A stretch of 64,000 nt of DNA from Pelorhabdus rhamnosifermentans (lineage in GTDB: Bacteria > Bacillota > Negativicutes > UMGS1260), in NCBI RefSeq assembly GCF_018835585.1, contig NZ_JAHGVE010000012.1, positions 62,001 through 126,000 of the forward strand, read 5' to 3'. The notes beneath the pieces were generated by a model. That model was not told the origin of the DNA. It did no database searches and worked only from the letters and a program-made list of their open reading frames with translations. Positions 27,601 to 38,268 of this stretch are shown here, piece after piece. Each line of letters begins with the position of its first letter. The first letter of the stretch is position 1. The position numbers and the translations under genes were made by a program.

Positions 27601-28332
27601 CAATTCTTTCAATTCGAATTGTACGAGCACTCCCTCAAAAGCAATATGACGTTGTTCTTCCTGTATGCTATGAATAGGTACCGGTTCATCACGAAAATTT
27701 TTCCCGAAAATAACCGGACTCTCCTGAACTTTGTCGTGCTGCTCTGTCAGATGTTCTTCTAAAGCCTCTAAATATTCAGTTGTCATAAAATCATCGTTAC
27801 CAGCTGCTACTGGAGCTGTTTCTTCCAGACAAATAAAGTCTACAGCTATTTTATGGCCAAATTGCTTGAAAATTAACTGCTCCATACGTTGTGCAATGCC
27901 ATACTTTTCAAGCATATAAACGGCTGTCTGTCCAAAAATCTCGATGGCAAGAGTCTCGACGGAGCAGGTCCATTTCGCTTTGATCAGCAAATGCTTAAGC
28001 CCGCTGTCTTGTTTGACGACTTGTTCAATAAAATTTTGCCAATTCACCTTAAGATAGTCTGCCAAACTTCCTGAAACAACAATAAACTTTACGTAGTTTA
28101 AGCCGCAGTGTGAAGCCAAATAAGACTGGGCCTGCTGAATCAGCTCACCTGGCAAGGTTTGTTTGACAGATAATAAAACTTCCCAGCCACCTTTCACTGT
28201 ATCGACTTCTACCTTTTCGATTTTACTACTGCGAAACAGTTCTTTATCATGAACCGAAGCCTCGAGATGATCAACAAAAGCAAAAAATTCTTTACAGTGA
28301 TCCTGAGCCGGAATAACACAATAGCTATACAT
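24655..28332 (-). CDS. polC: PolC-type DNA polymerase III alpha subunit lacking the exonuclease domain
   Basis: Replicative polymerase of low-GC Gram-positives. Visible in order: N-terminal domain (1-205), OB fold (about 225-310), PHP domain starting at HAHTKMS near residue 330, then the polymerase core with zinc-binding CPIC/CPHC cysteines, PDIDLNFSG and TGQHPGGIMVVP. The C-terminal part includes the FPRAHAVAYV helix. In Bacillus PolC (about 1437 aa) a DEDDh 3'-5' exonuclease of about 180 residues interrupts PHP. Here PHP runs directly from YGMEGYLCEE to HHVIILAKN (near residues 387-405) with no exonuclease motifs. Total 1225 aa. Start ATG is chosen for GGGAG upstream, over an earlier TTG. 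Confidence 0.96.
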   Translation of the reverse strand: MYSYCVIPAQDHCKEFFAFVDHLEASVHDKELFRSSKIEKVEVDTVKGGWEVLLSVKQTLPGELIQQAQSYLASHCGLNYVKFIVVSGSLADYLKVNWQNFIEQVVKQDSGLKHLLIKAKWTCSVETLAIEIFGQTAVYMLEKYGIAQRMEQLIFKQFGHKIAVDFICLEETAPVAAGNDDFMTTEYLEALEEHLTEQHDKVQESPVIFGKNFRDEPVPIHSIQEEQRHIAFEGVLVQFELKELRSGRFLLTFDLSDETDGISGKAFFDNKEQFDKVSIALKKGMMIRVKGTVQYDKYALELVMFADSICRGHAKAQRKDEAKNKRIELHAHTKMSTLDGVAATKSLIQTAADWGHTAIAITDHGVVQAFPEAQDVAEKAGIKIIYGMEGYLCEEDITKSHHVIILAKNLIGLRNLYRIVSLSHLKYLYRRPRVPRQILIEHREGLLIGSACEAGELIRAIVAGASEEDLLKIAAFYDYLEIQPILNNEFLVRQGLVPDDEGLRQINRTVYKLGEILGKKVVATGDVHFLHPEDAIYREILMSGQGFRDANQQPPLYLHTTDEMLAEFDYLGKEKAYEVVVTNPQFISDMVEHFKPIPDELYSPQIPGAEEAIESMSYSKAKALYGDPLPEIVAERLKTELDSIINHGFAVLYLIAHKLVKKSLDDGYLVGSRGSVGSSFVAHMTDITEVNSLPPHYLCPICKHSEFITDGSYGSGFDLPDKDCPHCLKPMVKNGHDIPFAVFMGFHGDKVPDIDLNFSGDYQPVAHKYTEELFGKDNVFRAGTIATIADKTAYGFVKNYFNDRGETVRNARINYLIAGCTGVKRTTGQHPGGIMVVPRDMDIHHFSPIQYPADDKKSLTITTHFDYHSISSRLVKLDILGHDDPTVIRMLEDLTGIDAKTIPFDDAETMSLFSSTEALKVKSSDLGSTVGTYGIPEFGTKFVRQMLDDTKPQKFSELVRISGFSHGTDVWLNNAQELIRSGTAQVSETISARDDIMMYLIHKGVDPSDSFKIMESVRKGKGVKPDAVEKMQAKQVPAWYIESCQKIKYMFPRAHAVAYVMMAYRIAYCKVHYPLAYYASYFTVRAAEFDAELVASGLVAVRKKLNEFEQKGNTLSVKEKSMQTILEIVLEMYLRGFKVHKVDLYHSAASKFTITEDGLLPPLAGLQGLGTNAAINIVKARTERAFSSIEDLRNRSHISKTIIEILREHGCLEGMSETDQMMLFA

Positions 28333-28363
28333 GCGCTTCGCTCCCAATTCTATTCATCTTTCT

Positions 28364-28391
28364 ATTGTACCACATCTGACAAAGGGTACAA
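28364..28391 (-). promoter_or_regulatory. Promoter of polC
   Basis: -35 TTGTAC (28391-28386), 16-base spacer, -10 TACAAT (28369-28364), about 32 bases before the polC start. Confidence 0.6.
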
Positions 28392-28403
28392 TATCTTCAA
28401 TCG

Positions 28404-28434
28404 GAAAAAAACAGCGCATAAAATCTACGCTGTT
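28404..28434 (-). terminator. Terminator after proS
   Basis: AACAGCG pairs with CGCTGTT around a 12-base loop, with T runs on both strands. It ends transcription arriving from proS and the upstream isoprenoid genes. Confidence 0.88.
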
Positions 28435-28473
28435 TTTTTGACAAAGCTTATTTGACATAAAAAAACGTCATTG

Positions 28474-30171
28474 TCACCGTAATAGTTGCTGAACTTCGGC
28501 AACATAATCAGCCATAGGAAAGAAAAACTGCTCCCCAGTCTTACGGACTTTAACCTCAATTTGACCTTCGCTCATCGTTTTGGGTCCAATCGTGATTTTT
28601 AAGGGATAACCAATCAGATCAGCATCCTTGAATTTTACACCCGGTCGTTCTTTGCGATCATCCAAAACCGTTTCAATACCTGCTTGATTCAGCGTATGAT
28701 AAACTATTGTAGCAAGTTCTAACTGCGCGGAATCTTTGGCATTAACAGGAATGACAACGGCATGGTAAGGTGCAATAGCTACAGGCCAGATAATACCATT
28801 TTCATCATGTTGCTGCTCTATAGCTGAAGCAAGTGTGCGGCTGACGCCAATCCCATAACAGCCCATAACAAAAGGTTTATCCTTGCCGTTTTCATCTAAA
28901 TAAGTAGCACCAAGAGATTCGCTGTACTTGGTATAAAGCTTAAACACCTGCCCAACTTCAATTCCGCGCGCTGTTTGAACAGATGCCCCGCAGTGAGGAC
29001 AAGGATCACCCTCTGCAATCAAACGGATATCCTTCATAACATCCGGTGTAAAATCCCGCTTAGGATTAACATTTTTGTAATGCTTGTCCTGTTCATTAGC
29101 GCCGCAAATAGCATTGACCATATTCATGACAGAAGGATCAGCAATCACTTTTACAGACTGAATGCCAATCGGTCCAATAAACCCAGCGACACTCTGAATC
29201 TTTTCTTCAATCATTCTTTCATCAGCCAATTGCAGTTCCAAACACCTCAAAGCATTTTGTACTTTCACTTCATTGACAGCATGATCGCCACGAACAAGTG
29301 CCATGACGAGACCTTTTTCAGTCTGATAAACAAGACTTTTAATAGTTTTTTCCTGTGGCACATGTAGAAACTGGCAAACTTCTTCAATTGTCTTCGTTCC
29401 AGGCGTATGAATGGACTCAAGGGGTAATAACTCTTCCTGCGGGGCCATAATGGGCGCAAGTTCGGCCTTTTCCACATTGGCTGCATAATCACATTTGGAA
29501 CAAAAAACAACGGCAGCTTCGCCTGAATCAGCCAAAGCCATAAATTCATGAGAGCCACTTCCACCAATCTGCCCCGAATCGGCCTCTACAGGCCGAAACT
29601 TGAGTCCGCAACGACTAAAAATACGATTATAAGCATCATACATTTTTTGATAACTTTCTTGAAGTCCTGCTTCATCACGATCAAAAGAATACAAATCTTT
29701 CATAATAAATTCGCGACCACGCATCAATCCAAAGCGTGGACGACGCTCATCACGATATTTGTTTTGAATTTGATACAACAGAAGCGGTAATTGACGATAC
29801 GACCGAACTTCTGAACGAATGAGAGTTGTAATCATTTCTTCGTGCGTAGGTCCCAAACAAAAATCCCGCTCATGCCTGTCTTTTAGGCGAAACATTTCAT
29901 CGCCGTATACATCCCAGCGGCCGCTTTCTTTCCAAAGTTCTGCTGGCTGCATAATAGGCATTAATAATTCCTGGCCACCTGCAGCATCCATTTCTTGACG
30001 AATAATATTTTCAATTTTTTTTAGTACCCTTAGTGCTAACGGCAAATAGGTATAAACGCCACCAGCCGCTTTACGAATCATACCGGCACGAAACATTAAT
30101 TTATGACTAATAATTTCCGCTTCAGCTGGCGATTCCCTCAGTGTTGGTGCATAAAGTTGTGATGCGCGCAT
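28474..30171 (-). CDS. proS: Prolyl-tRNA synthetase
   Basis: Class II enzyme that charges tRNA-Pro. Motif 1 ([18 protein letters not shown] near 37-54), motif 2 ([21 protein letters not shown] near 137-157) and motif 3 ([17 protein letters not shown] near 435) are present. The bacterial editing insertion (about 230-400) separates motifs 2 and 3. The anticodon-binding domain is C-terminal. At 565 aa it is normal. It follows ispG by 11 bases, so it is the last gene of the cdsA-dxr-rseP-ispG-proS unit. Confidence 0.97.
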   Translation of the reverse strand: MRASQLYAPTLRESPAEAEIISHKLMFRAGMIRKAAGGVYTYLPLALRVLKKIENIIRQEMDAAGGQELLMPIMQPAELWKESGRWDVYGDEMFRLKDRHERDFCLGPTHEEMITTLIRSEVRSYRQLPLLLYQIQNKYRDERRPRFGLMRGREFIMKDLYSFDRDEAGLQESYQKMYDAYNRIFSRCGLKFRPVEADSGQIGGSGSHEFMALADSGEAAVVFCSKCDYAANVEKAELAPIMAPQEELLPLESIHTPGTKTIEEVCQFLHVPQEKTIKSLVYQTEKGLVMALVRGDHAVNEVKVQNALRCLELQLADERMIEEKIQSVAGFIGPIGIQSVKVIADPSVMNMVNAICGANEQDKHYKNVNPKRDFTPDVMKDIRLIAEGDPCPHCGASVQTARGIEVGQVFKLYTKYSESLGATYLDENGKDKPFVMGCYGIGVSRTLASAIEQQHDENGIIWPVAIAPYHAVVIPVNAKDSAQLELATIVYHTLNQAGIETVLDDRKERPGVKFKDADLIGYPLKITIGPKTMSEGQIEVKVRKTGEQFFFPMADYVAEVQQLLR

Positions 30172-30182
30172 GTGTAATCCTC

Positions 30183-31253
30183 CTACTTTTCTATCTGATG
30201 GTTAATTTCTTCAAACAAAGCGGCAACAAGCTGATCTTCTGCTACTTTACGTACAATTTCGCCCTTGCGAAACACAAGACCTTCACCCTTGCCACCTGCG
30301 ATACCAACATCTGCTTCTTTGGCCTCCCCGGGTCCATTGACAACGCAACCCATGACAGCCACTGTAAGGGGTACTTTTATTTCAGCAAGCCGTGCCTCTA
30401 CTTGCGATGCAATCGAGGCTAAATCAATGTTACAACGCCCACAGGTCGGACAAGAAATAAGTGTTGGCCCATATTCTTTAAGCCCTAGGGACTTTAAGAT
30501 TTCATTGCCTACCTTGACTTCATGAACAGGATTTCCTGTAAGTGATACGCGAAGAGTATCACCAATTCCTTCGGCTAGCAACGTGCCAATCCCCACAGCT
30601 GATTTAACCACACCCGAATGATAAGTGCCAGCCTCTGTAATACCTAAGTGCAGTGGATAATTGACTGTTTGTGACATAAGCCGATAGGCAGCAATCGTCA
30701 AGGATACATCATGGGCCTTGAGAGAAATTTTAATATCAAAAAAATCTTCCTGCTCTAACAAACGAACATGCTCCATAGCACTGGCCACAAGAGCCTCTGC
30801 TGTTGGATGTCCGCCATACTTAGCTAAAAACTTTTTATCTAATGATCCAGCATTCACACCGATCCGAATGGGTATTTGTTGTTTTTTAGCTGCCTTAACA
30901 ACAGCTTGAACATTTTCTTTGCCGCCAATATTACCCGGATTGATGCGCAAAGCATCAATCCCTCGCTCTATAACCATGAGAGCCAACCGATAATCAAAGT
31001 GAATATCAGCAATTAAGGGAATATCCGTCTGAACTTTAATCTGTTCAATAGCCTGTGCGGCCTGTTCATCTGGAATCGCTAGACGAACAATATCACAACC
31101 TGCATCCACAAGTTCCTTAATTTGCTCTGTCGTAGCACAAATGTCATGTGTTTTCGTGTTTGTCATTGATTGAACAGAAATGGGGGCATTGCCACCAACA
31201 AAGACATTGCCAATTTTAATTTTACGGGTGTTTTTTCGTTCCAATTCGCTCAC
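30183..31253 (-). CDS. ispG: (E)-4-Hydroxy-3-methylbut-2-enyl-diphosphate synthase
   Basis: Iron-sulphur enzyme of the MEP isoprenoid pathway. The N-terminal TIM-barrel part contains [15 protein letters not shown] near residue 20. The C-terminal domain carries the cluster ligands in CPTCGRCN near 268-275 and [21 protein letters not shown] near 309. At 356 aa it is the short two-domain bacterial form. GTG start. Same operon as dxr, the earlier step of the pathway. Confidence 0.97.
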   Translation of the reverse strand: MSELERKNTRKIKIGNVFVGGNAPISVQSMTNTKTHDICATTEQIKELVDAGCDIVRLAIPDEQAAQAIEQIKVQTDIPLIADIHFDYRLALMVIERGIDALRINPGNIGGKENVQAVVKAAKKQQIPIRIGVNAGSLDKKFLAKYGGHPTAEALVASAMEHVRLLEQEDFFDIKISLKAHDVSLTIAAYRLMSQTVNYPLHLGITEAGTYHSGVVKSAVGIGTLLAEGIGDTLRVSLTGNPVHEVKVGNEILKSLGLKEYGPTLISCPTCGRCNIDLASIASQVEARLAEIKVPLTVAVMGCVVNGPGEAKEADVGIAGGKGEGLVFRKGEIVRKVAEDQLVAALFEEINHQIEK

Positions 31254-31268
31254 TTCACTCTTATCAGA

Positions 31269-32303
31269 TTAAAATAGATTCAACCGCACAATATCCTTCA
31301 TTGTCGCAAAGATCATTAACATAAGAAGCAGTGCCATGCCAATCATTTGTACAAGATAGGTGCTCCTATGACTTAACGGTTTGCCACGCAATCCTTCTAC
31401 TAACAGAGTAACAACATGACCCCCATCTAACACAGGTACAGGGAACAGATTAATCAGCCCTAAATTAATGCTTAAAAAAGCTGCAAATTGTAACAGCGGA
31501 ATCAGTCCCATCTGAGCTACCTGTCCCGTCAGCTGAGCAACACCAATCGGACCCGCCACTTCAGCTGCAACCTGACCTGTAATCATTTGTGCAATACCTG
31601 TCAGCATGGCCCCTGCAACAAAATAAGTTTGCTTGCCTGCTAAGACTATCGCCTCAAAAACTCCTGCTACATGATGATGAATAATCGGCATGACGCCCAC
31701 GACAGCACGATTGGCCTTGGCATCAAATTCGGGAACAAGCGTTTTAATCTGAGTCTGCCCATCTCGCTCAATTGTAATATCCAGCGTTTGATTGGCACTT
31801 GCTTGAATAATGGCAACAAACTGTTTCCAAGATTCAATAGACTGACCATTAATACTAACTATGCGGTCCCCTTCGTTAAACCCCGAAGTTGCTGCCGGAC
31901 GATTCGGGAGCAGCGTTCCAAGGACAGGCTGTGTCGAAGCTTCATCCACACCAGAAGCTAAAAAGACGATCATAAACAACACAATAGGTAAAATAAAATT
32001 CATCATTGAGCCAGCAATAATCACGAGAATTCTCGATGCTAACGGCTTAGATTGAAAAGATCGTTCATCTTGCTTCTCATCAGGATCCATCCCAGCAATC
32101 TTATTAAAACCGCCGAGGGGAATGAGACGCCACGAATAAAGTGTTTCGCCCTTGCGATAAGAAGCAATTTTGGGGCCAAAACCAATAGCAAATTCATCGA
32201 CGCGCATTCCTGTCCATTTGGCTGTCATAAAATGCCCGAGTTCATGAAAAAAAACTAACAACCCAAAAACAAAGACAGTTGCAATGATCGTTGTTGATAA
32301 CAA
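31269..32303 (-). CDS. rseP: Site-2 intramembrane metalloprotease RseP
   Basis: Membrane-embedded zinc protease that cleaves transmembrane substrates such as anti-sigma factors (in Bacillus RasP acts on RsiW and FtsL). The zinc motif HELGH is at residues 20-24 in the first membrane helix. A central PDZ domain (about 115-200) follows. The third ligand motif PVLDGGH sits near 297 in a late helix. At 344 aa with four hydrophobic segments it is a typical Firmicute version. TTG start with GGTGGTGAG upstream. It sits between dxr and ispG. Confidence 0.95.
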   Translation of the reverse strand: MLSTTIIATVFVFGLLVFFHELGHFMTAKWTGMRVDEFAIGFGPKIASYRKGETLYSWRLIPLGGFNKIAGMDPDEKQDERSFQSKPLASRILVIIAGSMMNFILPIVLFMIVFLASGVDEASTQPVLGTLLPNRPAATSGFNEGDRIVSINGQSIESWKQFVAIIQASANQTLDITIERDGQTQIKTLVPEFDAKANRAVVGVMPIIHHHVAGVFEAIVLAGKQTYFVAGAMLTGIAQMITGQVAAEVAGPIGVAQLTGQVAQMGLIPLLQFAAFLSINLGLINLFPVPVLDGGHVVTLLVEGLRGKPLSHRSTYLVQMIGMALLLMLMIFATMKDIVRLNLF

Positions 32304-32324
32304 GTGCTCACCACCTTATAAAAA

Positions 32325-33488
32325 TTACTTACCGGAAATAAGGCTGATTCGTTCAGCCGCGAAAATACGAGCCCATTCATCGGCAGCAAAAATCTCATCA
32401 ATGGACAAACTATCGGCTGCATATGTATGTTTTCTGACGACTTGCTCAATAATGCAGGCAATATCCTGATAAGAAATTTGCTGATGCATAAAAGCCGTTA
32501 CAGCCGTTTCATTGGCAGCGTTATAAACGCAAGGAAAAGTACCGCCGAGTTTGCCTACGTCATAGGCGAGTTTTAGTGCTGGAAAACGCACCATATCAGG
32601 CGCTGAAAAACTCAGTGACATCATGTCTTTAAAATCTAGCACAGGATAACTGCCTGCTAGTCGCGCCGGATAAGAAAGAGCATATTGAATAGGAAGACGC
32701 ATATCCGGCTGCCCAAGCTGCGCAATCACTGAACCATCTACCGTTTGAATCATAGAATGAACAATACTTTGTGGATGAATGACAACGGTAATGTTTTCAT
32801 AAGACACATCGAATAAATAATGAGCCTCAATCACTTCCAAACCCTTATTGGCTAGTGTGGAAGAATCGATGGTAATCTTCGGTCCCATGGACCATGTAGG
32901 ATGCTTCAGACACTGCTCTAAAGTAACTTGTGAAAGCTCTTGGGCTGTAAGGTCCCGAAAAGGTCCGCCTGATGCAGTCAAATATAGTTTATGCAACTCG
33001 GGTCTCTGAATTGCCTGCAAACATTGAAAAATAGCACTATGCTCACTATCGACAGGGAGTAACCTCACATGATACTGTGCAACTAACTTTGTCACAATTT
33101 CTCCGGCTGCAACAAGGGTTTCTTTATTCGCTAAAGCAATATTTTTACCCGCGCGAATAGCTGCAATTGTGGGCCGAAGACCGGCAAACCCCACAAGAGA
33201 AGTCACAACTGTCTGTGTCTCCCCTTCTGTTGCTGCAACAATTAATCCTTCAGGTCCACTCAATATCTTTGTCGGACCGCTATAACGCCTGCGAAGCCTC
33301 CTGGCTGCTTGTTCATCAACAAGAACAGCCATCCGAGGCTGAAGAAGGCGAATTTGTTTCTCAAGTAATTCATCATTTTTTAATGCGGCCAGTGCCGATA
33401 CTTTAAATAAGTCTTGATGATGAAAAATAACGTCACATGTTTGTGTACCAATTGATCCCGTACTTCCTAAAATAGCAATAGTCTGCAT
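32325..33488 (-). CDS. dxr: 1-Deoxy-D-xylulose 5-phosphate reductoisomerase
   Basis: Converts DXP to MEP, the committed step of isoprenoid synthesis. The N-terminal NADPH motif GSTGSIGTQT lies at residues 8-17. The substrate/metal site PVDSEHSAIFQCL is near 145, and TASGGPFRD near 181. At 387 aa it is normal. It follows cdsA by ten bases. The cluster supplies lipid carriers from isoprenoid precursor to undecaprenyl diphosphate. Confidence 0.97.
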   Translation of the reverse strand: MQTIAILGSTGSIGTQTCDVIFHHQDLFKVSALAALKNDELLEKQIRLLQPRMAVLVDEQAARRLRRRYSGPTKILSGPEGLIVAATEGETQTVVTSLVGFAGLRPTIAAIRAGKNIALANKETLVAAGEIVTKLVAQYHVRLLPVDSEHSAIFQCLQAIQRPELHKLYLTASGGPFRDLTAQELSQVTLEQCLKHPTWSMGPKITIDSSTLANKGLEVIEAHYLFDVSYENITVVIHPQSIVHSMIQTVDGSVIAQLGQPDMRLPIQYALSYPARLAGSYPVLDFKDMMSLSFSAPDMVRFPALKLAYDVGKLGGTFPCVYNAANETAVTAFMHQQISYQDIACIIEQVVRKHTYAADSLSIDEIFAADEWARIFAAERISLISGK

Positions 33489-33498
33489 AATTACTCCT

Positions 33499-34314
33499 TT
33501 AGTCTAGCAAGACAAACACATAATAATACACGGCAGGAACAACAAATAATAAACTATCGAACCTGTCAAGTACACCGCCGTGCCCTGGTAATAAGGTGCC
33601 AGAATCTTTGACTTTCGCAAATCGTTTTATTGCGGATTCTACAAGATCACCCACTGGTGCCATAACCCCAACAATTAGCCCAAGTACTACAACATGAATC
33701 CATTCTAAATGAATAAACCAACCAAAACAAGCTACAGCAAGTAGACTACCAAACATTCCGCCTAATGATCCTTCAATTGTTTTGCCAGGACTAATGAGTG
33801 GACACAGCTTATGCTTTCCAAACGTTGAACCAACAAAAAAAGCAAAGGTATCACTTGCCCACGTTCCAAGGAATGCAATCCATAAATAAGCTGTTCCTTG
33901 ATCCATTGTTGTGGACAAACCGAACGTGGACTCATAAAATCTAAGTAAAATGAGGTGGGAAAAGAGTACTCCAATATAACAAACTCCCAAAACAGTAAAC
34001 GCAGCATCCGTAATTTGACAGTCTGGTCTAAAAATAATGCATTGCGTAAGCGCAATTAAAATCATCCCGACTAAAATCGCTAGAGCCTCATAGCTATTCC
34101 CTAACCAGGCTGTAGAACAAACTAATAAAACACTTGTCATACCAAGCCAATAAATACAATGGATATTTTGCTGAGCAACCATCCGTTGAAATTCATGCCA
34201 TGCCACCATGGCAACGAAAGTGATTGTCAGAGCATAGAGCCATTGACCAAAATTAATAACATATACAGTATAAGCCATCCCGATGAGAGCGGTAATAATT
34301 CGCTTTCCAAGCAT
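33499..34314 (-). CDS. cdsA: Phosphatidate cytidylyltransferase
   Basis: Makes CDP-diacylglycerol, the precursor of membrane phospholipids. It is polytopic, with about seven or eight hydrophobic segments. The C-terminal signature region is complete: WASDTFAFFVGSTFGKHKL, SPGKTIEGSLGG and PVGDLVESAIKRFAKVKDSG...HGGVLDRFDSLL. A GTG 12 bases upstream is in frame, but the ATG at 34314 sits better relative to GTGGGTG. About 271 aa. It lies between uppS and dxr, the usual bacterial order. Confidence 0.95.
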   Translation of the reverse strand: MLGKRIITALIGMAYTVYVINFGQWLYALTITFVAMVAWHEFQRMVAQQNIHCIYWLGMTSVLLVCSTAWLGNSYEALAILVGMILIALTQCIIFRPDCQITDAAFTVLGVCYIGVLFSHLILLRFYESTFGLSTTMDQGTAYLWIAFLGTWASDTFAFFVGSTFGKHKLCPLISPGKTIEGSLGGMFGSLLAVACFGWFIHLEWIHVVVLGLIVGVMAPVGDLVESAIKRFAKVKDSGTLLPGHGGVLDRFDSLLFVVPAVYYYVFVLLD

Positions 34315-34327
34315 GTTGACACCCACT

Positions 34328-35110
34328 TTATTTTTTCAGTCCACCAAACCGTCTATCTCTTGCTTGAAAATCTAGTAGTGCTTGTACTAAAACTTGTGGT
34401 GTAAAATCAGGCCAATTCAAAGGAGTAAACCATAATTCGGTATAAGCCGTCTGCCAAAGCAAGAAATTACTTAAGCGCAAATCGCCACTCGGACGGATTA
34501 ATAATTCCGGATCAGGCAATGAAGCGGTATAGAGATATTCCGTAATGATATCTTCCCCAATATCATCACTCTTCAGTTCACCTGTGGCTATTTTGTCAGC
34601 AAGTGATCGAAAAGCTCGTACAAGTTCTGCGCGTCCCCCATAATTTACGGCAAGATTTAACGTGAGTCCCTGATTATTACGGGTATATTGGGCAGCATCA
34701 AGCATTTTTTGCTCTAGCGGTTTGGCTAACCGTGATAAATCGCCACTAAACATAATACGTACTTGATTTTGATGTAATTCTTCTACTTCGTTAGTCAAGT
34801 AACTAGAAAATAAACTCATTAATATATCCACTTCATTTTGTGGTCTTTTCCAATTTTCCGTTGAAAAAGCATAGGCTGTGATAGCGCTAATCCCAATGTC
34901 AGAAGCAAACCGCACAATTGTTTTAAGTTTTTCAGCACCTGCTTTATGTCCAAAAGACCTTGGCAATCCTTTTTTTTGTGCCCAGCGACCATTACCATCC
35001 ATAATAAGCGCAACGTGGCGAGGAAGTTTATCTAGATTTAATTTTTCCATAAGAGAAACCAGTTCTGGTGCTACTTCAGCAGAGCTTTTTTTCGAAAACC
35101 AATTTAACAC
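34328..35110 (-). CDS. uppS: Undecaprenyl diphosphate synthase
   Basis: cis-Prenyltransferase that makes the lipid carrier for peptidoglycan. It shows HVALIMDGNGRWAQKKG (catalytic Asp) near residue 33, the central YAFSTENWKRP region, and the C-terminal ELLIRPSGDLRLSNFLLWQTAYTE-type motif. The frame opens at a GTG at 35128, but GGAGGT lies between that and a second GTG at 35110, which I take as the start (about 260 aa). It follows a strong hairpin at 35153-35177, so it may be read partly by read-through. Confidence 0.95.
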   Translation of the reverse strand: MLNWFSKKSSAEVAPELVSLMEKLNLDKLPRHVALIMDGNGRWAQKKGLPRSFGHKAGAEKLKTIVRFASDIGISAITAYAFSTENWKRPQNEVDILMSLFSSYLTNEVEELHQNQVRIMFSGDLSRLAKPLEQKMLDAAQYTRNNQGLTLNLAVNYGGRAELVRAFRSLADKIATGELKSDDIGEDIITEYLYTASLPDPELLIRPSGDLRLSNFLLWQTAYTELWFTPLNWPDFTPQVLVQALLDFQARDRRFGGLKK

Positions 35111-35152
35111 ACCGAGACCTCCAGACACTATTAAACTATTAAACTTACACAG

Positions 35153-35177
35153 AAAACCCCCTCTGTTGAGGGGGTTT
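35153..35177 (-). terminator. Terminator between pyrH-frr and uppS
   Basis: AAACCCCCTC-aaca-GAGGGGGTTT followed by TCTG, a ten-pair stem. Only about 40 bases separate it from uppS. Confidence 0.82.
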
Positions 35178-35234
35178 AGGAGCTACAATAGCACCCTTGG
35201 GCAAACCGCCACAGAGGTACTGCTGTTGTCAACA

Positions 35235-35441
35235 TCAACAATAAGCAGGGCGAATCTTAGCCGCAACAACAAGCTGACAAATAGTTGGCTTTACAAAATT
35301 CTGGCGCAATACATACCAACAGTCTTTTTGAAGCTCCGCTCGACAGTTTGGCGGTACAGTTTCCACAATTTCGCAGACAATAGCATGGTTATGTAATATG
35401 GAAGAAGCTTCAGCCAAAGAATAACCCGTAACATTCAACAT
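35235..35441 (-). CDS. Small PASTA-like protein between frr and uppS
   Basis: A 68-residue frame beginning seven bases after frr. The opening NVTGYSLAEASSIL followed by CEIVETVPP has the look of a PASTA repeat (a G-x-s-l-x-e-A pattern, then a beta strand ending before PP). The tail VLRQNFVKPTICQLVVAAK resembles the final strand of similar small proteins. No signal peptide or kinase domain is present. The Shine-Dalgarno is weak (GGAAG far upstream), so translation may be coupled to frr. Three Cys residues. Function unknown; it could be a cytoplasmic remnant or a real conserved small protein. Confidence 0.6.
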   Translation of the reverse strand: MLNVTGYSLAEASSILHNHAIVCEIVETVPPNCRAELQKDCWYVLRQNFVKPTICQLVVAAKIRPAYC

Positions 35442-35448
35442 AGCTAAC

Positions 35449-36806
<1,358 letters not shown>

Positions 36807-37454
36807 TTATTGTTTAACAGCAGCCATAACTTCAGCGGCAAAATCATTCGATTTCTTTTCGATACCTTCCCCAAGCTGAAAACGAGTAAACCGGCGAATA
36901 GACACGTTCTCACCAATTTTCGCAATCGTACCATTAATAAGCTCCGTAACCGTTTGATCAGGATCCTTAATAAACGGCTGTTCCATCAAGCAAATTTCTT
37001 TATAAAATTTATCAATACGGCCAACAATCATTTTCTCAACAATTTTTTCTGGCTTTCCTTCGTTAAGTGCCTGTACTCTCAAAACTTCTTTTTCATGTTC
37101 TACAAGTTCATCGGGAACTTGATCACGACTAACAAACAAAGGATTATTCGCTGCTACTTGCATAGCAATATCTTTTGCTAATGCTTTGAAATCATCTGTC
37201 TTAGCAACAAAATCCGTTTCACAATTAAGTTCTAACAAAACACCAATGCGTCCACCACCATGTATGTATGCTTGCACAACACCTTCAGCAGCAATACGAT
37301 TGGCTTTTTTAGCGGCTGCCGCTAAACCTTTTTCGCGTAAAAAATCAACTGCTTGATCAATATCGCCCTCCGTAGCTGTCAAGGCTTTTTTACAGTCCAT
37401 CATTCCTGCGCCTGTACGTTCGCGCAATTCTTTTACACTTTGTGCTGTAATCAT
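36807..37454 (-). CDS. tsf: Elongation factor Ts (short form)
   Basis: Nucleotide exchange factor for EF-Tu. The N-terminal UBA-like domain with [19 protein letters not shown] (residues 8-26) and the core [13 protein letters not shown] (near 76-88) are present. At 215 aa it is shorter than the 280-295 of E. coli or Bacillus, lacking much of the second core subdomain and coiled coil. Similar short forms are known in Thermus and several anaerobic Firmicutes. It has a GGAGGA ribosome site. Confidence 0.96.
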   Translation of the reverse strand: MITAQSVKELRERTGAGMMDCKKALTATEGDIDQAVDFLREKGLAAAAKKANRIAAEGVVQAYIHGGGRIGVLLELNCETDFVAKTDDFKALAKDIAMQVAANNPLFVSRDQVPDELVEHEKEVLRVQALNEGKPEKIVEKMIVGRIDKFYKEICLMEQPFIKDPDQTVTELINGTIAKIGENVSIRRFTRFQLGEGIEKKSNDFAAEVMAAVKQ

Positions 37455-37477
37455 AAATGTTCCTCCTATTTATTATT

Positions 37478-37519
37478 AAAGGTAAGGAGCACAGAGAAAT
37501 ATCTGTCCCCCTTACCTTT
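37478..37519 (-). other. Long hairpin between rpsB and tsf
   Basis: AAAGGTAAGG pairs perfectly with CCTTACCTTT, with an inner ACAGA/TCTGT stem, followed by TAATAATAAAT. Placed between the rpsB stop and the tsf ribosome site. Probable partial terminator or processing signal that sets the rpsB:tsf ratio. Confidence 0.7.
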
Positions 37520-37535
37520 TCCTATGTCTTTATAA

Positions 37536-38240
37536 TTATTCAGCTGCAGCTAACTGTTCGCCTTGTTTACCTTCTAAAATAGCATCAGCCATCTTACCTG
37601 TTAACAATTTGACAGCACGAATAGCATCATCATTACCAGGGATAACATGGTCAATTTCATCAGGGTCACAGTTTGTATCAACAATAGCAACAATAGGAAT
37701 ACCTAATTTACGTGCTTCAGCAATGGCGATCCGTTCTTTTCGAGGATCAATAACAAAGAGAGCACCAGGTAATTTATGCATATCTTTAATGCCGCCAAGA
37801 AACTTCTGCAGTCTTTCCATTTCATGACGAAGCGTAATGACTTCTTTTTTAGACAATACATCAAATGTACCGTCTTCTTCCATTTTTTCTAATTCACGTA
37901 AACGACCAATCCTTTTTTGAATGGTTTGGAAGTTTGTAAGCATACCACCGAGCCATCTTTCATTCACATAATACATTTCGCAGCGCAATGCTTCATCCTT
38001 TACAGCTTCTTGCGCTTGTTTCTTCGTTCCAACAAAAAGTAAAGTTTTCCCTTCACTAGCTAAAGAACGAACGAAATTATAGGCATCTTCCACTCTTTTG
38101 ACTGTTTTTTGCAAGTCAATAATGTAAATACCATTGCGCTCCGTAAAAATATAAGGAGCCATCTTCGGGTTCCATCTTCTTGTTTGATGTCCAAAATGGA
38201 CACCTGCCTCGAGTAATTGTTTCATCGAAATTACTGACAT
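37536..38240 (-). CDS. rpsB: 30S ribosomal protein S2
   Basis: Start [25 protein letters not shown] and internal [27 protein letters not shown] and [12 protein letters not shown] segments identify S2. The frame opens at 38315. The ATG at 38240 is chosen for GGAGGTG and for family agreement. Length 234 aa. It heads the rpsB-tsf-pyrH-frr unit and has a structured leader (38269-38324) that could mediate autogenous repression. Confidence 0.98.
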   Translation of the reverse strand: MSVISMKQLLEAGVHFGHQTRRWNPKMAPYIFTERNGIYIIDLQKTVKRVEDAYNFVRSLASEGKTLLFVGTKKQAQEAVKDEALRCEMYYVNERWLGGMLTNFQTIQKRIGRLRELEKMEEDGTFDVLSKKEVITLRHEMERLQKFLGGIKDMHKLPGALFVIDPRKERIAIAEARKLGIPIVAIVDTNCDPDEIDHVIPGNDDAIRAVKLLTGKMADAILEGKQGEQLAAAE

Positions 38241-38268
38241 AGTAAAACACCTCCTGTTTATTATCCGC

